Positions 21,957 through 38,200 of a DNA stretch of 64,000 nt are shown in pieces. A model generated the notes under the pieces. It saw only the letters and a program-made list of their open reading frames with translations. It was not told the origin of the DNA and ran no database searches. The DNA comes from Bactericera cockerelli (Eukaryota; Arthropoda; Insecta; Hemiptera; Triozidae), in assembly GCA_024516035.1 (NCBI GenBank), contig CM044956.1, positions 55,612,233 to 55,676,232 of the forward strand, read 5' to 3'. Both the position numbers and the translations under genes were made by a program. Within the stretch, counting starts at the first letter, position 1, and every line of letters begins with the position of its first letter.

Positions 21957-23569
21957 GTTTGAATGAATTGTTTAAATACATATAAGATTACTCTCCCTGT
22001 CTTGTTTTTTTTTCTAACCAAGCAACTTTTGTATTTCTTTTTCCCAAGATACTCTTGTATCATCTTTTTTCTAATCTAGTTTTGAATTCCAATTTTCTTA
22101 GCTACTTTCGTTCGTTAGTTGTCAAGGTTGTAGCGCTTTAGAAAAGTTGCTCTTGGCAACATTTGCTGTATGCTACATAGTGCATACTTGAATGTATACA
22201 GTGGTATACAAAATTCAAGTAAGAATATCGCGTTCAGTATCACAATCACATTGAGCACCAGTTGTATTATTACAAATGGAAATACATAATCATGAACTTA
22301 AAGAATAACATTATACTAAACAATTAATAATAATAATAAGCCCGGTAACCGTGTGTTCATCAACAGAGCTAGTCCTATTTACAAATATAAACACAGCAAT
22401 AAAGGTAAAAAATATGTCAAATAAATGACCATCGATTAAGTTCATGATTAAATTTGTCCATTTTCTGATTATGCTACTGGTGGTGAGTGTTCCTGTACAG
22501 AATCTAGAACTATGTAATAAAAGAAAACACGTACACAGAATGCTTTCATATTTCTTAATATGTATAATCGTTTATTTTTTAAATAAATATTTTCGTTTTT
22601 TTTATTTATTTATAATTTACAAAAGGAGTTTTTTTTTCTGTTTTTAGTAGTAAAGAGTAAATGAAATTTGTAAATTTACATCAAAAAGTTGCCACCGAAT
22701 TTCGATGGGTTGGTTATTAAAAATAGTCGGGTTTTCCGTGCAAAAATCATAGTTCTCATACACAATGAACACGTTAATAACAATTTCTTAGACACCCAGT
22801 ATTACATCAAGAACATCCATATAACCCAACATTACATTAATAATTACAAAATTGCGTTTAAAAAGTTCCAATATTAATATGGGTTTCTTAGTTATGTAAG
22901 ATTAACAACGGCTAAATTAAAAGAAGTAAGGTCAATTGCAGAGTCAGCCCAAATAGTCCGTTGTTATTATTATTAGATATTATTTGACCGATTGAACTTT
23001 TACTTGGTCTTTAAATTTTAATTCCATATTTGATAATAACAAATACACCATTAGTTAATTGACTGAACCAACATAAAAATCTACCATTAAAAAAAGATTG
23101 TTTTGTCCATCTTTTTTTCCCGCATTGATAATGCAACCAAGACCTCGTGACACACGGAAACCATATTTACAACACTATTGAAAAACTGACTCTGATCAGT
23201 TGTCAGTCCCATAATCAGTCAATTCTTCTATTAAGCTTAACAAGGCATTAGCTAATACTCCTATTAGGGCTCAGAACTTGCAATTGACCCGTTATGTAAT
23301 ACCTCTGTGAAAAAATCATATCTTGATAAGAACTGACTCAAACTAGTAAATCCAATAGCGTCAAGAAAATTTTGCTCTTGTAAAAAAAGGCAATTTTCAT
23401 TACTATTTTGCCTTTGAGCTTCTGTAAATATTTGATGACAAAATAATGACTTGAAGACACAGAGAAAAATTCAGCCCATTATACACAATTTCTTTCCTTT
23501 TCTTATAGGATAAGGAAAGTAAAAAATACTTTATGAATTTATTACTTATATCTTATGGGAATTTTAAAA
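21957..23569. other. AT-rich intergenic region
   Basis: No gene is recognised. 23493-23527 contains ggataaggaaagtaaaaaa preceded by a partial complement, matching the terminal hairpin of the TCTGGTG element family (61585-61610), so it is probably the end of an old copy. Confidence 0.4.
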
Positions 23570-23822
23570 AGTTAATGTGTTTCACAACCTTATCTATTTC
23601 GTAGAAATGAGGCCACTTTAGACTGATGTGGTCTGAGTTGTAGCTTTCCCATCCCATAGTATGCCTCCTCTCTGATGAGCGAGAGCAGACCGAATAATTC
23701 CATTTAAGTGCTGGGTCAACACAAGAGCACCGGAACTATTTACAATTGCAACCAAATTTGGAATACTTCTTTTGGGTTTCGAACCAGTGATCTATCGCGC
23801 GGCAAGCAAGCGCCAAAACCAG
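23570..23822 (-). repeat. SINE family A (glycine-tRNA-like head), diverged
   Basis: The reverse complement follows the family A consensus seen at 27631-27936: decayed head with ttgcttgccgcgcgatagat, then gtgctcttgtgttgacccag and a catactatgggatgggaaag-type body. Confidence 0.6.
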
Positions 23823-24782
23823 GATTCTTTTGATAGAGGATAAAGAATCAAGCCCATGTCGTATTGGGAAAGTATCAGTAACTGTGCTCTGGCATTATTT
23901 TCACACAAATCAAACACATAGATTTTCTTTTCATAAAAATAAAAATTTACACATGTTTTTAACTTTTAAAATTAAATAAGAACACGGGTGTATAAGCGAG
24001 TTTTTAGATTATAGTGGTTTGTGAGAACTAAGGAAGAAAATCAATTTCTATGTACAAAAATAAGGCGTGTATTTAGGATTCCTTAGTAATTTCTTTATTG
24101 ATAGATAGGAGGTTTTCTAGGAGAAAAGTATTCTATTGTGTAGTCACTATAGCTAGTATTTAGTCAGTCAGAATTGATAAAAACCAGTTTTGTAAAGGAA
24201 GAAACAATGAAAATCTAAGAAGTGGCTGTTTAACTCGTTTACAGCATTTCATGTAACAAGAAGTCACAGAATGTACAGCTTGACATGTATTAGCATTTAG
24301 TTGCCTTGGATTTTTTTGTAAATAGAATACGATCGTACAATACAGAGTGTTCGTGGGACCAAAAGCAAACGGTGGTAATTTTTTATGTATTTTTTTACTA
24401 TAGGTGATGTAAAAAATCAAATATTTACATTCCTAACAAACTACACACAATAACCAACACCTGTTTCGGGAAAACTCGAAGTTTTTCTTTGAAAATTAAA
24501 GCTTGAGAAAGACTCGAAAGCGGACACAATACTCTCATTATCTTTAGATAAATCGGAAGTACTTCGATTTTGCTTTCACTGTCGTGGTAAAACAGAAATA
24601 AAACATGGACAACCAACGTACATTTTGAATGATCTAGTTATCATATTTATGTTTATCACAACTACTCAAACTCGCATGACTAAACTTTTGCCATTCTAGG
24701 GACTCGAACCAGCGACCTCCAGGTTGCGAGTCCGCCGCCTTGTACATTTTGAATGGAGGACAGCAGGGATTGCAATCCTTTC
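23823..24782. other. intergenic, nothing recognised
   Basis: AT-rich. A box-B-like gactcgaaccagcgacctcc (minus strand) at about 24700-24720 hints at another decayed tRNA-derived SINE. No supported gene. Confidence 0.35.
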
Positions 24783-24996
24783 TATAATAATAAAACTCTT
24801 TAGTGGAAGGTAACCACCAGGCGAGGTTAATGCTCAAAGCATTTTCTACCACCCACCTCTTAGCGTCTTATTATTATGTGGCCACAAACTCAAATAAATG
24901 AGGAAAAATTCATGCACTGGGTGGGATTCGAACCAACGGATCCCTACGTTACCTGGATTACCAGACTAGCGCGTTAACTACTTGACTACCAATGCA
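24783..24996 (-). repeat. SINE family C, near full length
   Basis: The reverse complement begins tgcattggtagtcaagtagt, with box B ggttcgaatccc, and continues through the body to gttaccttccactaaagagt and a TTATTA tail. The same family occurs at 40405-41398, 26180-26300 and 11395-11570. Confidence 0.75.
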
Positions 24997-25039
24997 CATT
25001 TTCTACTGCCAGGGGCTAAGAGGAACTTTCTCACTTGCA

Positions 25040-25126
25040 CTGAAAGTACATAAAGTAAAGCTTGGACCGTCGTGATATGACCATGCAGTTGAAAGCGACG
25101 TTAAACCCCACTTATAAAAAAAAAGC
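25040..25126 (+). repeat. SINE tail fragment
   Basis: Contains cgtcgtgatatgaccatgca then gttgaaagcgacgttaaacc and a short poly-A. This is the tail used by the 5S-headed SINEs. Confidence 0.65.
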
Positions 25127-25769
25127 TTGGGATATCACTTGCTACCAATGACGCTAAGTCACGGATTGCGTACAGTGTAAGATAGGGAAAACCGTCGCTT
25201 AGCAATAACTTGTGATATAGAATCTTTCAATTAATTTCGCCCCAAGTGTCTTATTTCCTCTCACCCGATAACTCAAAAAAGATACGAAAACAAACAAAAA
25301 TAAATCAACTTGATTTAAAATTCACAGTTGGTGTTGTCGTGACGGGGTTATATTTAGACTAAAAAACAAGACAAACCACGTACGGTCCGTCCTATTTGAT
25401 TAACAGTAATAATTTACAAACGATTTAGAGAACATTTACATAAAATAGTTTAAAAAATAAAAATCCCATTAAAACAGAATCTAACATATTGACGAAAATT
25501 AGAATGAATAGTTTACTCATTCAACCAGGGGATTTTGGCGCAATCGTCTTGTAAACGCGCCGTAAATGGGACACAAAACTAGGGGGTCTTAATTTTGTTT
25601 AAAAAAATAAATTATAAATATCCTGGTTAGGTGTGGCAAAACTCCCTATAAGTTAATTTTAGCTTGGGGGATACCTACTATGTATATTTTAAAACAAAGT
25701 TCAAAATTCCATTCAATTCCTTGAAAACAAGTCATGATGAACTTTATTTATCCTGCCTGAATAGAACTT
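25127..25769. other. intergenic, nothing recognised
   Basis: AT-rich, no gene or clear repeat seen. Confidence 0.35.
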
Positions 25770-25920
25770 TTAGTTCGGCATCATTTCGGTCATTATCATG
25801 TGGTCTTATCTCAAATAAATTAATGGAACAACCCGACACTGGTTGGGATTCGAACTCAGGTGCGCGGGACTGTTTACCAGACGAGCGCTTAGACCACGAC
25901 ACCAACAGTGCAGGACTCAA
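25770..25920 (-). repeat. tRNA-derived SINE (family D)
   Basis: Reverse complement: tgttggtgtcgtggtctaag then cgctcgtctggtaaacagtc and box B gagttcgaatcccaa. It is a tRNA-like head without a paired acceptor stem. Confidence 0.6.
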
Positions 25921-26179
25921 AGACCAAAAAACATCCAAGCCCTTTGATCAACTTGGTTGTTCATATATCAATGTGACTGGTAAAAAAAAAAAAAAAAAAA
26001 AAACGTTTACAGCAACGTAAAAAAGATCGGTGAGCACAGTGTTGTTAGCCTGTAGAATTAGCCTATTTCCCACAAAAGTTCAAAAATCTTATACTTCCAG
26101 GACTGATTTCTATGAAGAAATGTCAAAGAAAGAAATAAACTTTGTAAGTTTCAGAGAATTTGACCACATTATTAATACG

Positions 26180-26300
26180 TGGTCAAATTCTCAAATATAT
26201 GACGAAAATGCATGCATTGGGTGGTATTCAAACCAACATGTCCCCAAGCTACCTGGGTTACCAGACTAGCGGCTTTAACATTTTGACCACCCGTGCATGA
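26180..26300 (-). repeat. SINE family C head, diverged
   Basis: cattgggtggtattcaaacc and agctacctgggttaccagac match the family C head at 24920-24965. Confidence 0.6.
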
Positions 26301-26398
26301 CTGCTATCCGCAACTGTTTACATTGCTGTGAACGCTCCCTTACGTAAGATAGGATAAAAGATAAAATCATCGTTTTGAACATAAATACAATTAGAAGT

Positions 26399-26414
26399 GG
26401 GGGGGGGGGGGGGA
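26399..26414. repeat. homopolymer of 16 G
   Basis: A run of G at the start of a G-rich stretch to about 26500 with several further GGG and GGGGG runs. Confidence 0.9.
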
Positions 26415-26884
26415 TACCTTTGGGCCCCGCGGGTACCAGGGACTATCGTTGGGTAGAAGGGAGGGGGGTATTTTATCGAGGGGACAGAAAAGGGCCCGCC
26501 TCTAAAATGTCAAAATAATAAGAATCGATTTTTCACAAATATTCACAATATTTCCATTTGTTCAGAGGAACAAACATACCTACTAAAAAACTTTTTGGGA
26601 AAAGTATTATTTTTTAAAAATTAAATTTGACAATAGTTTGCTTTTTTTAAAATTATTTCCACAAAAAATGTGTGAAAGTCTCTGTGGCAAGACTTTTCGC
26701 AGCAACTGCTGCTTTCTACGTATTTTTAAACAAAGGAGGGTTAGCTTTGTATTCTCAAATTGAAACTTTCGTGAAGATACACTAGTTAAAGTTTCGTCTC
26801 TGATAGATGTAGAACTAAATTGGAGGGGGAGACAGGGTGGAGCCAAACATGAATGAACATAGCCTTGTGATGGGAGGGCGGTCA

Positions 26885-27060
26885 CTAGGCAGAATCATTG
26901 CTTCTCATGGGAGAGCCGCCACTAGGCAGCCAATATGAGAATCATTGCTTCTCATGGGAAGGTAGCCACTATGAGAATCATTGCTTCTCATGGAAGATCA
27001 CCCACTAGGCAGCCACTATGAGAACCATTGCTTCTCAGGGGAAGGTAACCACTTGATAGC
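26885..27060. repeat. tandem repeat with gagaatcattgcttctcatg units
   Basis: Four units of roughly 40-60 bp carry the phrase agaatcattgcttctcatgg with variable spacers (ccactaggcagccactatga). Not coding. Confidence 0.75.
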
Positions 27061-27267
27061 CACGCTCGCTTGTGGCTGCTGCAGTCAGAAAGAGGTTGAT
27101 AACACAGGCAGAACATCACATTCAAGCTATACGTTCATCTCGCTCTGATGTGGATACCATTGGATGCTTCTGAAGGGCGACTAAAATTTTCTTGGCTGTC
27201 TAACGGGCGACCGCCAATAGAACCAGCGGTAGGTTAGAGGTGGGGCTTATTCTTGGAGCAGGGACAA

Positions 27268-27450
27268 AGGCCCCTCCCCCGGGTGTCACAGCGCCAGCAG
27301 GGGCGGCTAGAAAGTGGGAGTGGCTTAGTGTTGAGGCCCCTCCCCCTCCCCCGGGTGTCACAGGGCCAGGGGGAGGGGCGGCTAGAAAGTGGGCGTGGCC
27401 TAGTGTGGAGGCCCCTCCCCCTCCCCCGGGTGTCACAGCTCCAGCTCCGC
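27268..27450 (-). repeat. GC-rich tandem repeat in the par-1 3' untranslated region
   Basis: Units of about 70-78 bp start gcccctcccc and contain cgggtgtcacag and ggcggctagaaagtggg, in about 2.6 copies just after the par-1 stop (minus strand). The GC content is far above the surrounding DNA. Frames through it on both strands are compositional artefacts. Confidence 0.7.
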
Positions 27451-27486
27451 TAGGGCCAGGGGCAGGTCCCCCTCCAGGTCGGGTAG

Positions 27487-31404
<3,918 letters not shown>

Positions 31405-31504
31405 NNNNNNNNNNNNNNNNNNNNNNNNNNNNNNNNNNNNNNNNNNNNNNNNNNNNNNNNNNNNNNNNNNNNNNNNNNNNNNNNNNNNNNNNNNNNNNNN
31501 NNNN
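31405..31504. other. assembly gap, 100 N
   Basis: Exactly 100 N, which normally denotes a gap of unknown size. The gene on its left (par-1) and the gene on its right (SLC36-like) both lack 5' parts here. Confidence 0.98.
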
Positions 31505-32049
31505 TTTTAAGAGGTTAAGTCAATGATTTCTAATCCGTTAAAGGTCAATAATAATCTGGGTGGGTGGAATGTTCAACCCTCTTTCTCAGAACTTCAGTTA
31601 TATTGTAAGATACAAACAAATTCCAAAGCCTAATTTTGCCCTAACAGTTAAATTTTGACTCTTAGTTTTTTTGGTATTTACTAATACAGAGTACAATACT
31701 CTGTTTATCCTGCAAGAATGAGACTAAAGAGTCATTTTACACTCACAATCTCTCACCAACTCACCACACGCAAACATATTACATGTTTGCAGCATAATAA
31801 GAAAGCCTTCTAAATCATAAAGAGACCATTAATATTCATTCTACTCTGTGTAACTTACACCGTTAACAAATACAACATTCATTTGATTAAATATTTAATA
31901 TTACATAAAATTACCATTATACTTATTCAAACAATATTCTATTAAAGAAAGATCAGTTTGAGATCTGTATTCTTACTTTGGCCCAGTTTAATACATAAAC
32001 GAACTAAGTCAAGTATTTTGAGGGAGTTCTCATGTTCAAAGTATATGGG
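31505..32049. other. AT-rich, nothing recognised
   Basis: I see no exon of the transporter or of par-1 in this stretch. Confidence 0.4.
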
Positions 32050-32190
32050 GTTGGGTGGAAGAGAAAGCCACAGGCTTTAACCTCGCCCCTTGTTTCACTA
32101 CATATTCTATTGTGTTCTTTTTTTCATGTTATATTTTGTTGAATGTATCATGTGGTTGACCAATAAAGTGTTAAATAATAATAATAATAA
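32050..32190 (+). repeat. LINE 3' end with (TAA)n tail
   Basis: ggtggaagagaaagccacag through ccaataaagtgttaaataat and (AAT)n. Same family as 29160-30905 and the reverse of 47047-47183. Confidence 0.7.
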
Positions 32191-32264
32191 AGTAAAGCAC
32201 ACTATCACAACATTCATGGTGACAACGCATCCCTTATACCACAGTTGATGTTCCTTTTCTGCAG

Positions 32265-35200
32265 CTTCGGATTCAACACCTCGTCTGCAGGAGACATAGG
32301 ACGCCCCACATGGAGTATGCCGACGTCATGAAGTCTGTCACCAGGACTGGCCCTGATTGTCTCAAGTGGTTGTCCAAATCGTCTCCGTAAGTAAGTTTAA
32401 TTTCTCACCACCATACAACCACCGACGGACTGAACACCCCATCTCGTAAGTTAAAGTTGCTTTAACTGATATAGCTTTTTCGACAGTTCAAACACTTGTT
32501 GTTGCTTTGACCTATGTTTCCTGTGACAGCACCGATGGTGAACATTGAATGTGAGCGGATAGATGAGAAACCCATCAAGGAGTCGGTGGATGGGGAAGAC
32601 TATGAACCATACAACCACCGCCGGAATAAACACCCCACCTCGTAAGTTCAAGTTGCTTTAACTGATATTTCGACTTGTCACCGATGGAAAAACATCTAAT
32701 TGCGTTTGTTTTATAATCTAGTTTAATACCCACTGCGATACGATAAAATTTACTAACAAAGTTGTACTTCCTCACTTTCGTAATCTTTGGATCGGTGATA
32801 CATTGGTGTGTGAATGGGTTAACAAACGGTAAAAGAAAAGTTGATGAAAGATTTGTGGATGTTTGGCTACCATTGTCAACATCATAAAAAATAGTCGCTG
32901 TTCAAATGTTATTATTTGTGCCTTCTCAAATTATCAGTAGTAGGTAAGTTTAATTTTTAATCTGGATTGGAGTTGTATTAGATCAGTTAGTGTATTAGAT
33001 TTGGATGTATAGACACTCGATGGATGAAAGAATATATCATGAATTGCCATATTAAATTACTTCTTTATTCAACCGACCTCTGTAGCTTGATTGATAAGGC
33101 GACGGACTTGTAATCGGATGGTTTAGTTCCAAAGTTCAGCAAATAATAAATTAGTAAAGCGAGTTTGAGTAGCTGTGACATCACGAAAGTGATTAACACA
33201 AATATGATAGCTTTACTATTTTATACTGTTCATAATATTTTACCCCGTCGTGATATGACCATGCATTTGAAAGCGATTTTAAAACAAATAATAATATTTT
33301 AGACCAATTTCGTTAATGAATGAAAAATAACTATTCTTCACGTAAGGACAAGTTATTTTTCATTCATTAGCCACATGAATTTCGATTTATTATGAGAAAA
33401 TTGTTTCTAAGTCAATACCTATTTCGATGTTATTTCAGGTATATGGTTGATTTCTTTGTGACTGCATATCATATCGGTATCTGCTGTGCCGCCATTGAAT
33501 TCATCGCAGGCAGTGTGAAACATGTGAGTATGAAGAGAAAGAAATTGTTGCAAATGTTGAATTATAATCGTAGGATCATATCTGATTTAGATAATATTTT
33601 TGTTATGAAAAGGAAACCTTACTAGAAAATTTCAGCTTTGCAGGTGACCGTGTTAAAGATACGACGATAAATGAATTCACGAGTCTGAGTGTTCGCGTTT
33701 ACGTCCATGGATTGCGGACTTTTTTCACATTACCGCACATAATATATGTCATGATTTTTATACATTTTTCATCATTTTTGTGTTAAACTCAATGATGATA
33801 ACACAATTACGCATACTTGACTTACTAAATGTTTGCTGTGGTTTGGACTTGAACTTCAACGAGCAAAATCTAGGTTACGAGTTCGCAACTTTATTGATTG
33901 AGCTTCTGAGGTCGAGGATTTCTGATATTTCATACTAAATCGGTGATCCAAGAGCAAAAATATTCCTGAAAGAAAGGATCGCGCTCGCAATACAGCGCGG
34001 GGATGCTGCTAGTATTTTGGGAGCCCTGCCTGAAGGAAAGGAGTTAGACAATATTTATTTTATATTCAATAAATATATTGAAAAGTTTCCAATCTTCTAA
34101 CAGAGATAGTAGATACGAAGAAGTTGTTCTTTGTCGAATGAGAATCGGCCACACACGCGCCACTCATAGCTTCTTATTTAAAAAGATCGCCTCCGCCCTC
34201 CTGTCAATGTGGCGAGACTTTAACTGTCCTCCACATCCTATCTTGTCATCTACTTACCAACATCCGTGGTTCCCTACCTGCTCCCCCGGCACTGACTAAC
34301 AGTTCCGAAAGCGTTGATTCTCTGTTCCAATACTTAAGAGCTCTCCGTCTGTACACTATGATTTGATCATCTAAGGAATCAGCGCGAACGACCTATATAT
34401 TGACAAGGTTAAAGCGCTTACAAAGAAAAAAAAAAAAAAAAAAGAAAAGTTGCCATGCAAAAATATCTGAGCCAGTAACATTGATTTCTTCTTCAGGTCG
34501 TGGACTATCACTGGCATCTCTACTGGGACATCCGAGTGTGGATGCTCATCGTGGGTCTCATCATTTTCCCTCTCAACCAAATCCGCACGCTCAAGTACCT
34601 CTCCCCCCTCTCCGTGGTGGGAGACTTCCTCATCTTCGGGGGCTTCCTCATCGTGTTCCACTTCATCTTCGCAGACGGGATGCCATCTTTCGAGGGCAAG
34701 CAATGGGTGGCGTCCCACGACATGTTCAAAGGCTTCGCGTTGTTCTTTGGCACGGTGATGTTTTCGGTGCAGACTATTGGCGTGGTGAGTCTGAGTACCC
34801 ATAACAGCCAGGAATTTATCTTCGAAAAAGACTTATTTTACTTCTAAAAAGACTGTCAATAAGTATTCAACGAGGCAATGGGTCCAGCATGATCTTCAAG
34901 ACGAGATGAAGATACTCCACTTTAGCCCACGTGGAAGTTTTGTGTGTGTGTGAAAGAGAGAGAGAGGGTGTTTTAATTTGTAAGTTGAAATAAATTATAG
35001 TTTCTTAGTCTGTACTCTGTAGCCATGAAACAATAGCTCATCCTATATTAGACTCTCTCAATTATAATTTTCGTAAACTCCATTAGCCAAATAAGCGCAG
35101 TATCACGAGGTTTTTTTAATTGACTAACCTCTTCGCGCCCAACACCAATTTTTGTTTTGTAGAACAAAGTGACCGGTGGCCTCGCCCGAGGACAAACATT

Positions 35201-38200
35201 TTATGCTACTTGGTAGTATAAATTTTTACCTTAGGCACTTAGGACTATAAAATAAATGTCCTCTTACGAGGACATTGGGCGCAAAGAGGCTAATAATTGT
35301 ACCTGCCAACATAACATACTACGTTTTTCTTCATATTTGATAGGCACCTTTTTCTACACCGTTTTTTTCCCCCTGCAGATCGTCGCTATCGAAAAGAACA
35401 TGAAAACTCCAGAAGACTATCGCAAGACCTTCGGCGTGTACAACATGGGCATGATGGTGATCACTCTGGCGGATCTGTCCATCGGGTTCTGGGGCTACGC
35501 CAAGTGGGGCGAGGGCACCAAACCCACCATCACGTGGAACCTGCCCCCGGCCAGTGTGTAAGTTCCATCCCTATGAGTGTGCTAAATAATAATAATAATA
35601 TCGCCTTCTTTATACTGCCCAATCAGGACTATTAAGCCCCGTTATTCCAGCAGTAAACTCAAGACTCATTATTATGTGGTAAAAATCCCAAATGGGAGGA
35701 TAACTTGTCATGTTCCGGCTGGGTTTCGAACCCGCGACCTCTGGAATCTCTGGATTCACAGAGTGCCGCCTTTACCACTGAGCTACCGGGACAGACAATA
35801 TTTTTCTATTAAAGATTTCTCCCCGGTGTTGCAAGTAGCATTTTCAAAGACGGAGAAAGATTGTGTGAATTCACCTTGATTTTCATTTGGAGAAAAATTG
35901 TGTGAATTTACCTTGATTTTCATTCGGAGAAAGATTGTGTGAATTTACCTTGATTTTCATTCGGAGAAAGATTGTGTGAATTAAACTTGATTTTCATTAG
36001 GAGAAAGATTGTGCGAATTCACCTTTTTTTTGAATTCGGTGAAAGATTGTGTGAATTCAACTTGATTTTCAAAAGTCTCTTTCATTTAAATTTATCATCT
36101 TTAAAATGCAAGTATTTTTATTATTTTAATTTTTGTTATCATTTGAACACTGTGATGTTACAACACACATCTTTCTAAAATTCAACCTACCTCTATCTAC
36201 TTGAGCTAACTTTCAAACATCACACAAATTTCCAGATTGGCAGATATCCTGCAGCTTATGTTCGCCCTGCAGTGTCTGCTCTCCTATCCTCTGCAGAGTT
36301 TCGTCCCCTACGAGATCTTGTGGAACAACTACCTGAAAGCTCGGAAGAATTTTCAGGAAAACCCGACCATGTGGTCAATACTTCTGAGGGCGATCTTTTC
36401 TTGGTCAACAGGTGAGATTTCAACTTTAGAAACCCAATCTAAAATTCAGTTTGTAAAAGTAAAATCCGCTGCCAGAAATCATCAAACTCTTTTAAATCCT
36501 TTAAAACTCTACTCATTTCAAAACGTGAAACCGTTCATATCAAAAATCGTTAGAGATTCCGGGGAAGAAGTTTAGAATAACATTCCAAACTCAAACAAAC
36601 TTAAAAGAATCAAACCCATTATTCAAAATTAGGAATCTTCCAATAGAGACAATCGATACGAAGAAATTGTAATCTATAGGATGAGAATCGGACACACCCG
36701 CGCTACTCATAATTTCCTATGCAAAAGATCTCCTCCACCCTCCTATCAATGTGGTTAAACATAAACGGTACTCCACATACTATCCTGTGTCTTACACACC
36801 AACATTCGAGCCTCACTACCTGCTCCACCGGTACTGACAGAAGTGACAGACAGTACCGAGAGCTGCAATACCTAAAAGCTCTTAAACTCTAATTAATAAG
36901 GGAATCAGCGCGAACGACCTCTCTGTCAGGTCACAAGGTCAAACGACAAGGTCAAAGCCCTTAAAAGAAGAAAAAAAATCCATATTGATTCACTCATCAG
37001 TGAAAACAAAAATTATATCTCCCTTGCCTTTATCCCATATTAGCTTATGTTGCTTTTGGGGTCGGCATTGTTCAACCTCATGGTTGAGGTTGGTAGGGTG
37101 GAGCACGTTTTTTTATGGCTGGATGCCCTTCCTAACGCCAACGATTCTACTTCATTTAACGTCCTGGATTAGGACGGGGGTTTTACTCTCCATTCGCTGG
37201 GAATCGTACCAGCTACCCACATTAACCTCACCCAGCCTGGGTAGGGCCGGAAATGGCAGCTTCACGTGTTTGGATGGAACAGAATTTTCTTCGAAAAGTC
37301 TGCCCCAGCCGGGAGTTGAACTCGGGAACTCTGGACTACGGGCAGTAGTCACAACCATTACGCCACGGAGGCTGCCTTTCACAACCATTACGCCACGGAG
37401 GCTGCCTTGTGAAAACAAAAATTGACCAGACACAGAACAACAAGGAATACATTTGACCCTTTGATCAATGTATATGTATCTCACCTATGGCAATACTAAG
37501 AAGTTTGTTTATTTATTTGGCTTTGACGTCCCTTTCAAGTACCGAGACGTGGGATTTACTCTGTTTTCGTTAAAAACTCATCAACCAGCTTAACACAAGT
37601 AACTTACCCAGCCTGGGACTGAACGAGTAAAATATTGTTAAAATTAATTTGAATTTCATATGTAAACAAAATTATTCACAAATTTACTACCTAGACTACC
37701 TAGAGGACCCAGAGTCTAGATTACCTAGAGATGTTATTGAAAACTATAAGTACTATTTTCAAAAATTATGAACATTTTTTAATTTTTTGTTTATTTTCTA
37801 TCGTTCTTTGTTTTTTTTTTTTTTTTTTTGATAATTTATATTTATAAAAATACAAATAAAGTACCTTTAAAAAAGAAGAAAAAAAAAGTTATCAACATAA
37901 TCTACTCTTGTCACCTTGTTGAACAGGACGTCAATGATTGCTTTCTTTTTGTTTCAGTCCTTTTCGCCATCGCCATTCCCTTCCTCGACCTCCTGATCTC
38001 GATAGTTGGCGCATTCTGCCTGCCAACCGTCGGAATCACGTTTCCCGCCATCATGGAAATCTGCTACTTCCACTCCGAGAAGAAACTGAGCACCCTGCTG
38101 CTTCTGAAGAACATTGGGTTGATACTGTTTGGGATCATTTCCTGTTTGCTCAGCACTTACCTCTGCGCGTTGAGTGTCTGGGACCAGCATGAGTTGGAGA

